A stretch of 64,000 bases of DNA from Halobellus rarus (GTDB taxonomy: Archaea > Halobacteriota > Halobacteria > Halobacteriales > Haloferacaceae): the NCBI RefSeq assembly GCF_024494595.1, contig NZ_JANHDI010000002.1, positions 1-64,000 on the forward strand. Direction: 5' to 3'. The translations under genes were made by a program, and so were the position numbers. Each line of letters starts with the position of its first letter. Positions within the stretch are counted from its first letter, which is position 1. Below are positions 42,688-51,122 of this stretch, piece by piece. The notes under the pieces were generated by a model, which worked only from the letters and a program-made list of their open reading frames with translations, did no database searches and had not been told where the DNA came from.

Positions 42688-44454
42688 TCACCGTAACGGG
42701 ACGGTGACCCCGATCGCCGTCCCTTCGGGGCTCGCCTGGATATCGATGTCTCCGCCGACGTAACTGACGAGCCAGTAAGCGAACCAGAGCCCCAGTCCGG
42801 AGCCGTGTTCGAGCGGATCTTCCGTCCCGGCCTCGATGACGCGACGCTCGTGGTCGGGGATCCCGGATCCGTTGTCGACGACCGTCACGGTCGCCGTCGC
42901 GTCACCGACGGCGACGGTGATCGCGACGCGCGGCGACGGGGCGTCGGAGTGCTTGACCGCGTTCTCGACGAGTTCTCGGAAGGCGGGGGTCACTCGCGCG
43001 TCGATCTCGACAGACTGTCCCAGCTCACCTTCGAGAGAGATCTCGGCGTCGGGATACGCGGAGCCGACGCGGTCCCGGAGGCGTTCGAGCGCCGACTCCA
43101 GCGCGCAGTCGCCGTCCGCTTCGATCCGATCTGTGAAGATCTGCCTGACGTGGTGCGCCTTCTCGCTGATATCGAGGAGCGACTGCACGTTCTCCTGGAT
43201 CGCATCGAGATGCGCTGTCGACGCCTCGTCCCCGAGCGAGCGTTTCAACACGTCCGCGTACCCCCTAATGGCCGTCCCCTTGTTCCGGAGGTTGTGCCTG
43301 AGGACGCGCTCGAAGACGACGAGCTGTTGCTCGCGCAGCCGATGATCCGTGATATCGTCTTGAATGGCGACGAACCCGTTGATCTCCCCGTCCGCGTCCT
43401 GGATGGGAGAGATGGTCTGATTGAGCACGATTCGTTCCCCGGACTTCCGCTCGTTCACCGTCTCGCTCGTCCAGACCTCACCGTCGAGGATCGTCTGCCA
43501 CAGTTCCCGGTAGAACGCCTCGCCGTGGTCGCCGGATTTGAGAATCCGTGGATTCGCCCCGATCGCCTCCTCGGCCGCGTACCCGGTCATCTCCTCGAAG
43601 GCCGGATTCACGTACTCGATCGTCCCGTCGGTATCGGTGATGATGATCGCGTGCCCGGCGTGTTCGACCGCGCTCTCGAACTTCCGGAGGTCTCGTTCGC
43701 GCTCCTTTCGCCGGGTGACGTCCTGGAACAGTACCAACACCGCGGGCGCGCCGTCGTAGCTGATCCGCGAGGCCCGGAGATCGATGTCTTTGCGTCCACC
43801 GGCGGGCGTCTCGATGGCGACTTCGTACTGTGTTGGTAACTGCTCGCCCGCGACACGCTTTCTGTACCGGTCGCGAACGACCGTCCGGTACTCGGGTGCG
43901 ACGATGTTCTCGACCGGCACTCCTATCAGGCTGTCCCGCTCGGCGATCTCTCTCATCCGCTCGTTCGCGAACGCGAACTCGCCGTTCTGTGCGACTGCGA
44001 TCCCGCTCTCGCTCTGTTCGACGAGCGTCTGATACTTCCGCCGTTCCTCTCTGAGACGCTCGTTCCGCTCTTGGAGGTCCGTGGCGAGTTCCTCAGTCTG
44101 CGCGCGGCGAACGAGGAGGTTCGAGACCGTCCGGAAGAGCGCCTGTTTTCCGACCGGAGCTGTTACCACCTCGTTCACCACGAGCGGGCGCTCGCTGGTC
44201 GTGATGTCGGGCAAGGTCACCGTGGTCGATGCGTTCTCGCGTCGGATCAGGACTACCGGGCAGAACACGGGATCCTGCGCCCGTTTATGCCGCTTCAGCG
44301 CGTCTCGGTGCTCCAGAAAGGACGGCTCGTCGACCAAGTACAGCGGGACGTCACGGATCTCGTCGGCGACGACGGGCGTATGTCGGTCCGCCAGGAGCGA
44401 CGAAATCGCGCGCCGGTTTCCAGCCCCGGCGAGCAGTAGTTGGATTTCGGCCAT
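42688..44454 (-). CDS. PAS-domain sensor histidine kinase
   Basis: A 588-residue signalling kinase without membrane segments. An N-terminal receiver-like domain of about 110 residues, then a coiled segment, precede two PAS domains (about 140-245 and 255-370, the latter with the PAS/PAC pattern FEEMTGYAAEEAIGANPRILKSG). The dimerisation/phospho-acceptor box has His387 in LRHNLRNKG, and the ATPase domain follows (ELVENAVKHS, DNGSGIP, HGSGLGLW). It probably autophosphorylates on His387 in response to a cytoplasmic signal. The KaiC-like gene ends 15 nt upstream, so the two form an operon. No dedicated output regulator is adjacent. Confidence 0.9.
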   Translation of the reverse strand: MAEIQLLLAGAGNRRAISSLLADRHTPVVADEIRDVPLYLVDEPSFLEHRDALKRHKRAQDPVFCPVVLIRRENASTTVTLPDITTSERPLVVNEVVTAPVGKQALFRTVSNLLVRRAQTEELATDLQERNERLREERRKYQTLVEQSESGIAVAQNGEFAFANERMREIAERDSLIGVPVENIVAPEYRTVVRDRYRKRVAGEQLPTQYEVAIETPAGGRKDIDLRASRISYDGAPAVLVLFQDVTRRKERERDLRKFESAVEHAGHAIIITDTDGTIEYVNPAFEEMTGYAAEEAIGANPRILKSGDHGEAFYRELWQTILDGEVWTSETVNERKSGERIVLNQTISPIQDADGEINGFVAIQDDITDHRLREQQLVVFERVLRHNLRNKGTAIRGYADVLKRSLGDEASTAHLDAIQENVQSLLDISEKAHHVRQIFTDRIEADGDCALESALERLRDRVGSAYPDAEISLEGELGQSVEIDARVTPAFRELVENAVKHSDAPSPRVAITVAVGDATATVTVVDNGSGIPDHERRVIEAGTEDPLEHGSGLGLWFAYWLVSYVGGDIDIQASPEGTAIGVTVPLR

Positions 44455-44469
44455 CTTGTGTCGTCCGTC

Positions 44470-45960
44470 TTAGGGTGAGGGCGGTGATCGCTCGCTCGAT
44501 CGGTCGGGGATCCCGTCGAGGACGCCGTGGATCCCCGACACCGACTCGCCCACGTCGAGGCCGTCGGCGGTGATCTCGTAGCGCCGCGGCGTCGTCTCGA
44601 AGCCGCCGACGCGTTTCTTCAGCACGCCGACGAGGCGTTGTAACTCCCCGTCGAGTTCGATGTAGTTCTCGAAGAGGATGTTGTCGGCGATGTAGCTGAC
44701 GTTGTCGCTGGTCGCCTCCGGGAGCCCCGTCACCTCGCTCCGCTGGTCGATCAGAATCACGGCGGTGTCCGTGTTCACCAGATACTGCGTCAGAGCCCGG
44801 AGACGCCGACGTAGGTCCACGCTGTTACCGTCTCCTTTGATCGCGGTTTTGTAGCCGGCGATCCCGTCGACGACGACGAGTTCCGCGTCGTGTTCGGCGA
44901 CCTGCGTTCTGGCCCGGTGAGAGAACTCCTCGGGGGAAAGCGCCAGCGAATTCACCCCCTCGACGAGTAGTGATCCGTCCTCGCGCAGTGTCGATATCGG
45001 GTGCCCGAACGTCTCGGATCGGTACGTGAACGTCTCCAGGGACTCCTCGAAGAGGTACGCGATCGCCGCCTCACCGTTCGCCGCCGCAGTGGACAAGAAC
45101 TCCGTCGCCGTCGTCGTCTTGCCCACTCCCGACGGACCGCTGACGATCGTCACTGTGCCGCGTTCCAGGCCGCCACCGAGCAGGGCGTCGAGCGCTTCGA
45201 TGCCGGAGGAGAACTGCGTCGGCTCGAACGAACGGTCGTGACTCTCCGGGGCCAACGCCGGATACACCTCGATCCCGCCCGCTCGGATCTCCATTCCGTG
45301 CTTCCCGTCTCGCTGTCCGACGCCGCGGTGCTTGGGGACGCAGATACGACGCCCCGCCCTCTGGTTCTCGTATTCGAGGTCGATGACACCGTCGCTGAGC
45401 GACCGGAGCTGCGTGTCCATCTGCTCGTTCGGTGTCTTGGTCGCCAGTACGGTGGTGCCCCGCTTCTTGAGAAAGCGCGCCAGCGAGATGATCCGCTTCC
45501 GGAACTGATATTCGCTCGGTTCGAGGTACTGAAACTGCGATATCGGATCGATCAGGACGCGTTCGGGATCCAGCTCCTCGATCGCGTCGCGGATGTCCGA
45601 AACCAGATTCCCGTCCTCGACGTCCTGTGGGTCGACGATGTCGTACGATTGACTCGAGGTGAAGAAATCGGACTCGGGGCCCACGTCGAGAAACTCCGCG
45701 CCGTCGATGTCGATGTCGAGTTCGGCGGCGTTGGCCCGCAGGTCGGCTACGGATTCCTCTCCGTGAATAAACAGGACCGTCTCGTCAGCGGCGAGGCCCG
45801 CTCTGAGAAACTGCGTACCGAGAAGGGTTTTGCCGGTACCGGGGTCCCCGACCACCAGATACAACCGGCCGTTCACGAAGCCGCCCTCGAGCAGTGAGTC
45901 GAGCCCCGGGATACCGCTCGAAAGCTGCGTAAATGATGGTTTAGCGCGTCCCACGAGCAC
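44470..45960 (-). CDS. KaiC-like double-domain ATPase
   Basis: A 496-residue RecA-fold protein with two KaiC domains. Walker A motifs are GDPGTGKT (38-45) and GPSGVGKT (275-282), and the catalytic Glu pairs lie at 68-69 and 305-306. It is shorter than cyanobacterial KaiC, and kaiA/kaiB are absent from the window. Archaeal KaiC-like proteins are often paired with histidine kinases, as here, and act in signal transduction rather than as a proven clock. The start is GTG 45960 or GTG 45954; a TATA box (CATTTAAATTC, centre about 45981) predicts initiation at about 45955. Confidence 0.88.
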   Translation of the reverse strand: MLVGRAKPSFTQLSSGIPGLDSLLEGGFVNGRLYLVVGDPGTGKTLLGTQFLRAGLAADETVLFIHGEESVADLRANAAELDIDIDGAEFLDVGPESDFFTSSQSYDIVDPQDVEDGNLVSDIRDAIEELDPERVLIDPISQFQYLEPSEYQFRKRIISLARFLKKRGTTVLATKTPNEQMDTQLRSLSDGVIDLEYENQRAGRRICVPKHRGVGQRDGKHGMEIRAGGIEVYPALAPESHDRSFEPTQFSSGIEALDALLGGGLERGTVTIVSGPSGVGKTTTATEFLSTAAANGEAAIAYLFEESLETFTYRSETFGHPISTLREDGSLLVEGVNSLALSPEEFSHRARTQVAEHDAELVVVDGIAGYKTAIKGDGNSVDLRRRLRALTQYLVNTDTAVILIDQRSEVTGLPEATSDNVSYIADNILFENYIELDGELQRLVGVLKKRVGGFETTPRRYEITADGLDVGESVSGIHGVLDGIPDRSSERSPPSP

Positions 45961-46230
45961 CTTTCCCAGAGGGTGAATTTAAATGTTTTCTCGCGTTATT
46001 GCGTGTGATACCACCGGGTCAGTCACCTGTTCGGTATCCTCGCCTCCGGCCGACTGGCGCGGGGAGAACCCCCGCAGAAATTCAGGTTATAACATATATT
46101 CTATCTGTCCTTTCAGGTGAGACAACGGCTGACAGTGAGGCCACCGATCACGGGGACTGGTGGAGCCGTGTCCCCGAGAGTGCAACTCCTCGACTACGGG
46201 TTCCGATACAAAACGGGAATAAACCGTCTC
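45961..46230. other. Non-coding region with hairpins
   Basis: No protein gene was found. The right side of the KaiC promoter is followed by two short inverted repeats: GATACC/GGTATC (46007-46012, 46033-46038) and CGGGGAC/GTCCCCG (46151-46157, 46170-46176). A TATA-like ATAACATATATTC (46088-46100) precedes the second hairpin on the + strand by about 50 nt, so a small RNA is conceivable. The nested repeat 46231-46310 follows. Confidence 0.4.
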
Positions 46231-46310
46231 ATAGGAATTATCGTAACTGTTCATAGATTCTCGCCGAACGGTACGGCGAGAATTCTATGAGGACTTACGA
46301 TAATTCCTAT
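46231..46310. repeat. 80-bp nested inverted repeat (MITE-like)
   Basis: The terminal arms ATAGGAATTATCGTAA (46231-46246) and their perfect complement (46295-46310) are 16 bp. Inside, CATAGATTCTCGCCG pairs with CGGCGAGAATTCTATG except for one missing base, around a 7-nt loop. The element is more AT-rich than its surroundings and its right end touches the stop codon of the RGP-family gene. It may be a non-autonomous mobile element or a strong 3'-end structure. Confidence 0.8.
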
Positions 46311-47482
46311 CAGTCGTCGGCGACGGCCACGTCTCGGTCCGCCTCGTTGGCCGTCGCTCGCAGTTCGGTCAGACAGTCGAGCCAGTCGAGCCAGTACTCG
46401 CCGCAGTGGTTCAGGAACGCCCCGTTGTTCCACGCCGAGAAGTCGCCGCCGGCGAAGGCCCGGGCCATCTCGCGGGCGGCCTCCTCCCAGGAGTCCGCGT
46501 CGCCGGCGACGCCGTCGACGACCTCCCAGACGTGTTCGTTGAGTTCGAGGCCGGGAACCTCGTTGTTCAGGTCGTCGAACGTCGGTCGCGGGGCCTTGTT
46601 GTGCTCACAGAGCGGGTAGCCGTTGACGACGTCCTTCTCCAGGACGTCGGCGGCGCGCTTGAGGAACACGCCCGACCAGATGTCGTCGAAGCGGCCGACT
46701 TCCCACTCGTTGTCGTCCATCGGCAGCTGGTAGAACGCCGGAATGACCTCCCGCTCGAAGGCGAGGTTCATCGAGCAGACAGTGAGGTACTGGCCCGGTT
46801 CGGCGACGAAGTCGCCCTCGAAGTCCGCCTTCTCCGTCCGGGTCTGTGCCTGCCCCTGCAGGTCGCCGTCCATCAGGATGCGGACCGCGTCGAGGTCCGG
46901 GACGTTCGTCCAGAGACCTTGAGAGGCGACGACGTCGGTCAGTTCCCGCCGATCGGTCTCGACGTCCTCGTCCATCGCGGAGTAGGGGTACCCGCGGGGG
47001 TACAGGCCGTGCTCGTCGGCGCGCTGATAGAGGACGTTCACCCATCGCTCGTCCGAGCCGACGGACTCCACCTCGTCGGTCCGGTCGAGGTTTTCCATAT
47101 GCCGGCCGAAGAAGTCCCACTCCTCGTGCGGCAGCGTGTCGTCGTCGATGAACACGCCGCGCTCGAAACGCTCGTGCGCCCACATGTAGAGCAGTCCGAA
47201 ACTCGTCTGGGCGTGCGACGCGGCCGGGATCAGGTGCGAGAACGACGAGAGGTCCCGGTCCTCGAACCATTCCTCGCGGCGCGACCCGTCGTAGACCGCG
47301 CCGTCGACGCCCTCCTCCTCCAGCATCGCTTCCATCTCCTCGACGTCGCAGAAGTCCTCCGTGACGAGGAGAACGAACAGTCGGTCGAGGTCGAACCCGT
47401 GCTCGCGGGCGTTCTCGAAGTACGCCCGCATACAGTCGTAGTCGCGGATGGTCGGCACCACGACGCAGACGTCCTGCTTCAT
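46310..47482 (-). CDS. RGP-family glycosyltransferase / UDP-arabinopyranose mutase-like
   Basis: A 390-residue GT-A-like protein of the reversibly glycosylated polypeptide family. The metal/nucleotide motif DDDT is at 113-116, the signature YPRGYPYS at 161-168, and conserved CSMNLAF and WNNGAFLNHCG blocks occur in the C-terminal half. Plant members interconvert UDP-arabinopyranose and furanose and autoglycosylate; haloarchaeal members are uncharacterised and are often annotated alpha-1,4-glucan-protein synthase. The promoter contains the TTTAGG-N4-CCTAAA palindrome overlapping the likely TATA sequence (AACTTTTAG), suggesting metal-dependent control. It is divergent from the HPP gene. Confidence 0.82.
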   Translation of the reverse strand: MKQDVCVVVPTIRDYDCMRAYFENAREHGFDLDRLFVLLVTEDFCDVEEMEAMLEEEGVDGAVYDGSRREEWFEDRDLSSFSHLIPAASHAQTSFGLLYMWAHERFERGVFIDDDTLPHEEWDFFGRHMENLDRTDEVESVGSDERWVNVLYQRADEHGLYPRGYPYSAMDEDVETDRRELTDVVASQGLWTNVPDLDAVRILMDGDLQGQAQTRTEKADFEGDFVAEPGQYLTVCSMNLAFEREVIPAFYQLPMDDNEWEVGRFDDIWSGVFLKRAADVLEKDVVNGYPLCEHNKAPRPTFDDLNNEVPGLELNEHVWEVVDGVAGDADSWEEAAREMARAFAGGDFSAWNNGAFLNHCGEYWLDWLDCLTELRATANEADRDVAVADD

Positions 47483-47494
47483 CGACTGCTACTC

Positions 47495-47510
47495 TTTAGG
47501 CCGCCCTAAA
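47495..47510. promoter_or_regulatory. Palindromic operator, second copy
   Basis: TTTAGGCCGCCCTAAA has the same arms and spacing as the palindrome at 42454-42469. It lies between the divergent RGP-family and HPP genes, 13 nt from the RGP start and overlapping its presumed TATA box, so one bound regulator could act on both directions. Confidence 0.75.
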
Positions 47511-47588
47511 AGTTCTATCGCTCTGGAGTCGATCAACGCGGACGGCGAAACCGTGCCGTTCTTTCCCCGAGAGACGTTCTCCGGATCC

Positions 47589-48071
47589 GTGTCCGAAACA
47601 GACGCGTGGGACGACGTCACCGTCGGGATCCGCGCTGGGACGCTCCTCTCGGTCGCGGCCGCCGTCGCGTGGCTCTCGGGCGCGCCGGCCGTGTTTCCGA
47701 GCCTCGGTCCCACCGCGTTCGTCCTCTCGACGGTTCGGCGGGGTCCCACCGAGCGCGTCGTCGTCGGCGGGCACGCGATCGGCGTCGTCGCCGGTCTCCT
47801 CGCGTATCTCGCCGTCTCGACTGTCGTGCCGGTTCCGACGTCGCCGCTCGCCTTCGACCCGCCGTGGCTCGCCGTGAGCGGCGTCGCTGCGGTGGCGCTC
47901 ACGACGACCGGGATGCGGTTCACGGATCTGGTCCATCCCCCCGCCTGCGCGACGACGCTCATCGTGGCGCTCGGGCTTCTCGAACCGGTCCAGGCGCTCG
48001 TCGTCGTGTTGCCGTCGGTGGTGTCGCTTCTGGCGGTCGACCGAGCGCTTTCGGGTCGCCTCTGCCGCTGA
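47589..48071 (+). CDS. HPP-family membrane protein
   Basis: A roughly 160-residue protein with four membrane segments and the family hallmark VHPPACATTL near the third segment (HPP motif). Some HPP proteins transport nitrite or other anions; the substrate here is unknown. No ATG is available: GTG 47589 (start of SETDAWDDVTVG) is chosen, with GTG 47553 as an alternative. A TATA-like CCTAAAAGTTC near 47504-47514 overlaps the palindromic operator shared with the divergent RGP-family gene. Confidence 0.75.
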   Translation: MSETDAWDDVTVGIRAGTLLSVAAAVAWLSGAPAVFPSLGPTAFVLSTVRRGPTERVVVGGHAIGVVAGLLAYLAVSTVVPVPTSPLAFDPPWLAVSGVAAVALTTTGMRFTDLVHPPACATTLIVALGLLEPVQALVVVLPSVVSLLAVDRALSGRLCR

Positions 48072-48113
48072 TCGCGGCGACCGAGTCGGTTACGACACGA
48101 GCGCCGAGCACCG

Positions 48114-50528
48114 TTACGGCGTGAGCGCGTCGAGCAACAGCACGGCCTCCCCCTTCGAGAGCGGATCGTTCGCGTTGCCGCAGTGCGGCGACTGGACGCA
48201 GGCGGGACAGCCGTCGGCGCACTCGCAGTCGTCGATCAGGTCCCGGGTACGGCCGAGCAGCGTCTCGACCTCCTCGTACCCGCTCTCGGTCAGCCCCACG
48301 CCGCCGGGGTAGCCGTCGTAGACGAAGATCGTCGACTGCCCGGTGTGTGGGTGATGCGGCGTCGACAGGCCGCCGATATCCCCTCGATCGCAGAGGAACG
48401 AGAGCGGGAACAGCGAGATCATCCCGTGTTCGGCCGCGTGGATGCCGCCGTTGAAACCGTACTCGCCGCCCGCCTCGCGCATCTCGCGTTCGACGTCCGC
48501 TGGAACCGTGAAGTACAGCGCGGTCGTCCGCAGGGTCGTCTCCGGCAGGTCGAGCGTTTCTCGACCAATCGCCTCGCCGCGGCGCGGATCCCGCCGTTCG
48601 AACCCCGTGATCTGCTTGCGCATCGTCACCTCGGCGAAGCGGACCTCGGTGTCGGGTCGGGCCGACAGCGACTTCGCCTCGCGGTCGGCCTCGACGGTGA
48701 TCGTCTTGTCGTGGAGGACGCGCGTGTAGTAGTCAGCCCAGGTCGGCTGGAGCGTCGCCGTGTCCCGATCCAGGTCCAGTTCGGTCACCTCGTAGGTCGT
48801 TCCCTGATGGTGATAGATCGCCCCCTCGTGGGCGTCGCGCAGGGCGTCGGCGAACGACAGCGACGCGATCACGTCGTTCGAGCGGGAGTCGAACAGATCG
48901 ACCTCGCGGCGCTCGATCGTCCGCAGGCTCATCTCGTGCTGCGGGCTGCCGTCGCCGTCGTACAGCCAGCGGAGTCCCTCGTCGGTCTCGCGGCGTTCGA
49001 GCCGACCCGCCGAGGCGAGCGCGGCGACGACGTCCGGGAACGACTCACCGAAGTGACGCTCGTCTTCGGGTTCGAGCCAGTTTTCCCTCGCGGCCGAGGC
49101 GACGTGATCAGGGAGGAGTTCCCCGTTCTCGGGGTCGCAGACCGCCCGCTCCGGTTCGCCGTCCCAGAACTCCTCGGGGTGTCGGAGCAGGTACTGATCC
49201 AGTTGGTCCTCGCCGCCGACCAGCACCACCAGCGCCTCGTCGTCGCCGCGGCCCGCTCGCCCGGCCTGCTGGACCGCCGACATCCGCGTGCCGGGGTAGC
49301 CGTCGATCAGCACGGCGTCGAGTTCGCCCACGTCGACGCCGAGTTCCAGCGCGTTCGTCGACCAGACGCCGCGGACCGAGCCGTCGTGCAGCCCCGCCTC
49401 GATCTCGCGCCGGCGGTCGTGGTTCAGCGCGGCCTGGTACGCCGTCACCGACGCGGCCGCGTCGTGCTCGCCGCGCTCTCTGAGGTCCGAGGCGCTCTCG
49501 GTGGCGTAGCGCTCGGCGGTCTGTCGGGCCCGCGTGAACGCGAGCGTCTGGAACCCCCGGGATACCAAATCGACGAAGAGGTTCTTCGTCTCGACGTGGC
49601 TGGACCGACGGCGGCCGCTGCCGCCGGCGTCGGAGGCGCTCCCGCTGCTGTCGGTGCCGTCGCTGCCGCCGGCGTCGTCTCTCCCGGGGGTCGCATCCCC
49701 GCCGTCGTACTCCGGCGGGTTCCACAGCAGCCAGTGTTTCGTGCCCGTCGCGCTCGCGTCCTCGTCGATCAGCCGGAACGTCGCCTCCGCTCTGCCGGTC
49801 ACCCGCGCCGCGTGCTCGACGGGGTTGCCGATCGTCGCCGAGCAGCAGACGTACTGCGGGTCGCTCCCGAAGCGCTCGCAGATCCGGTTCAGCCGACGGA
49901 GCGTCAGCGCGACGTGGCTGCCGAAGACGCCACGATAGCCGTGGATCTCGTCGACGACGACCGCTTCGAGCGATCCGAAGAACCAGTCCCAGAGCCGGTG
50001 CGCGTGCGGGAGTAACGCGTAGTGCAGCATGTCCGGGTTCGAGAGCAGTACGGTCGGACGACGGTCGCGGACGTCGCGCTTCTCGGACTGGGAGAGTCGT
50101 CCGGTGTACTCCTCGACGGAGACTCGACTCCCGAACCCGAGGCCGCGGGCGAGGTCCGAGAGCGTCTCCCGCTGATCCGCGACGAGGGCGTTCTGCGGCC
50201 CGAGATACAGCGTCCGGCCGCCGTGGTCCATCGCGCGCTCGAACGCCGGGACCGTGTAGGCGAGGCTCTTGCCGCTCGCGGTCGGGGTCGCGAGCACCGC
50301 GTTCTCGCCGTCTCGGACGGCCTCGATAGCATCGGCCTGGTGCCGGTAGAGTCGGTCGACTCCGCGGTCTGCGAGCGCGCTCGCAAGTCGCGACTCCAAG
50401 TCGACGTCGACGTAGTCGGCCGCGCGGCTCTCGACGCACCGGTGATCGCGAATCTGCCTCGCGTAGTACGGCCGATCCTCGATCCAGCCGACGAGTTCGT
50501 CGATCGACGCGCGTTCGTCCACGGTCAC
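48114..50528 (-). CDS. Hrq1/MrfA-like DEAD/H-box helicase with C-terminal zinc module
   Basis: An 804-residue superfamily-2 helicase. Walker A-type TPTASGKS is at 81-88, the DEIH box near residue 193, CSATIGNP is motif III, and QQAGRAGR motif VI. The C-terminal domain is of the DUF1998 type, with a four-cysteine cluster (CECADGCPACVQSPHCG) as in MrfA/Hrq1, which act in repair of crosslinks and other lesions. A low-complexity acidic insertion lies near 275-310. The start is GTG 50528 or the GTG two codons on. It is divergent from the DCC gene across a repeat-bearing promoter region. Confidence 0.88.
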   Translation of the reverse strand: MTVDERASIDELVGWIEDRPYYARQIRDHRCVESRAADYVDVDLESRLASALADRGVDRLYRHQADAIEAVRDGENAVLATPTASGKSLAYTVPAFERAMDHGGRTLYLGPQNALVADQRETLSDLARGLGFGSRVSVEEYTGRLSQSEKRDVRDRRPTVLLSNPDMLHYALLPHAHRLWDWFFGSLEAVVVDEIHGYRGVFGSHVALTLRRLNRICERFGSDPQYVCCSATIGNPVEHAARVTGRAEATFRLIDEDASATGTKHWLLWNPPEYDGGDATPGRDDAGGSDGTDSSGSASDAGGSGRRRSSHVETKNLFVDLVSRGFQTLAFTRARQTAERYATESASDLRERGEHDAAASVTAYQAALNHDRRREIEAGLHDGSVRGVWSTNALELGVDVGELDAVLIDGYPGTRMSAVQQAGRAGRGDDEALVVLVGGEDQLDQYLLRHPEEFWDGEPERAVCDPENGELLPDHVASAARENWLEPEDERHFGESFPDVVAALASAGRLERRETDEGLRWLYDGDGSPQHEMSLRTIERREVDLFDSRSNDVIASLSFADALRDAHEGAIYHHQGTTYEVTELDLDRDTATLQPTWADYYTRVLHDKTITVEADREAKSLSARPDTEVRFAEVTMRKQITGFERRDPRRGEAIGRETLDLPETTLRTTALYFTVPADVEREMREAGGEYGFNGGIHAAEHGMISLFPLSFLCDRGDIGGLSTPHHPHTGQSTIFVYDGYPGGVGLTESGYEEVETLLGRTRDLIDDCECADGCPACVQSPHCGNANDPLSKGEAVLLLDALTP

Positions 50529-50590
50529 AGTCGCCTTCGGGGCGGTACGCTACTCACCGTTACGGTCGGGTCGCTCTGGCTGTCTCCGTC

Positions 50591-50645
50591 CGTCCAACGT
50601 GAAATCGTCCGTCCAACGCGAAATCGTCCGTCCAACGCGAAATTC
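50591..50645 (+). repeat. 19-bp tandem repeats between divergent promoters
   Basis: CGTCCAACGTGAAATCGTC repeats at 50591, 50610 and 50629 (the third copy ends differently, near 50645). The repeats lie between the Hrq1-like gene and the DCC gene and may be binding sites for a regulator of either. Confidence 0.85.
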
Positions 50646-50693
50646 GGACGATCCGCCAGCACGGTTTTGCCCGCTCGGCTCTTTCGTTCACCT

Positions 50694-51122
50694 ATGGAAA
50701 CGTACGACGCGGTGCTCGTCTACGACGGCGAGTGTCCGTACTGTTCGATCGCGGCGCGCGCGCTCGAACGCCTCGACGACGTCGGCGCGATCTCGTGGTA
50801 CGACGACGCCGCGCAGGCGTTTCTCGACGCGCAGTTCGGCGAGGTCCCGTTCGCGATGTTCCTCGTCGACGAGCGGCGGAGCCGGGTCTACGCCGGTCGG
50901 TCCGCCGCCGAGGAGTTGGCCGATCGCGCCGGAACTCCCGGGATCGTGGGATCTCTCGTGCGGGACAACTACGACCGGATCGCGCGCGCGGTGGGCGTCG
51001 CGAGCGGCCGGGGACGCGACCCGGACGACTACCACGAGAGCTACCCGCTCGACGACGACGCGGCCGCGCTGTTCGCTCGGTTGGTCGCGGCGGCCGTCGA
51101 GCGCCCGGAGGCGCTGGCGTGA
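50694..51122 (+). CDS. DCC-family thiol-disulfide oxidoreductase-like protein
   Basis: A 142-residue protein with the DCC-family signature VYDGECPYC (9-17), where Cys14 and Cys17 form the redox pair. The rest keeps the family pattern (YDDAAQAFLDAQFGEVPFAMFLVD). The function of the family is not firmly known. A TATA-like GGTTTTGCC near 50663-50671 is about 27 nt before the ATG. The stop overlaps the next start (GTGA), so it is coupled to the GIY-YIG-like gene. Confidence 0.85.
   Translation: METYDAVLVYDGECPYCSIAARALERLDDVGAISWYDDAAQAFLDAQFGEVPFAMFLVDERRSRVYAGRSAAEELADRAGTPGIVGSLVRDNYDRIARAVGVASGRGRDPDDYHESYPLDDDAAALFARLVAAAVERPEALA

Noticed and set aside
45999-46256. An 85-codon + strand open frame between the KaiC-like and RGP-family genes
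   Set aside because: It has no start context or family pattern and runs into the nested inverted repeat.
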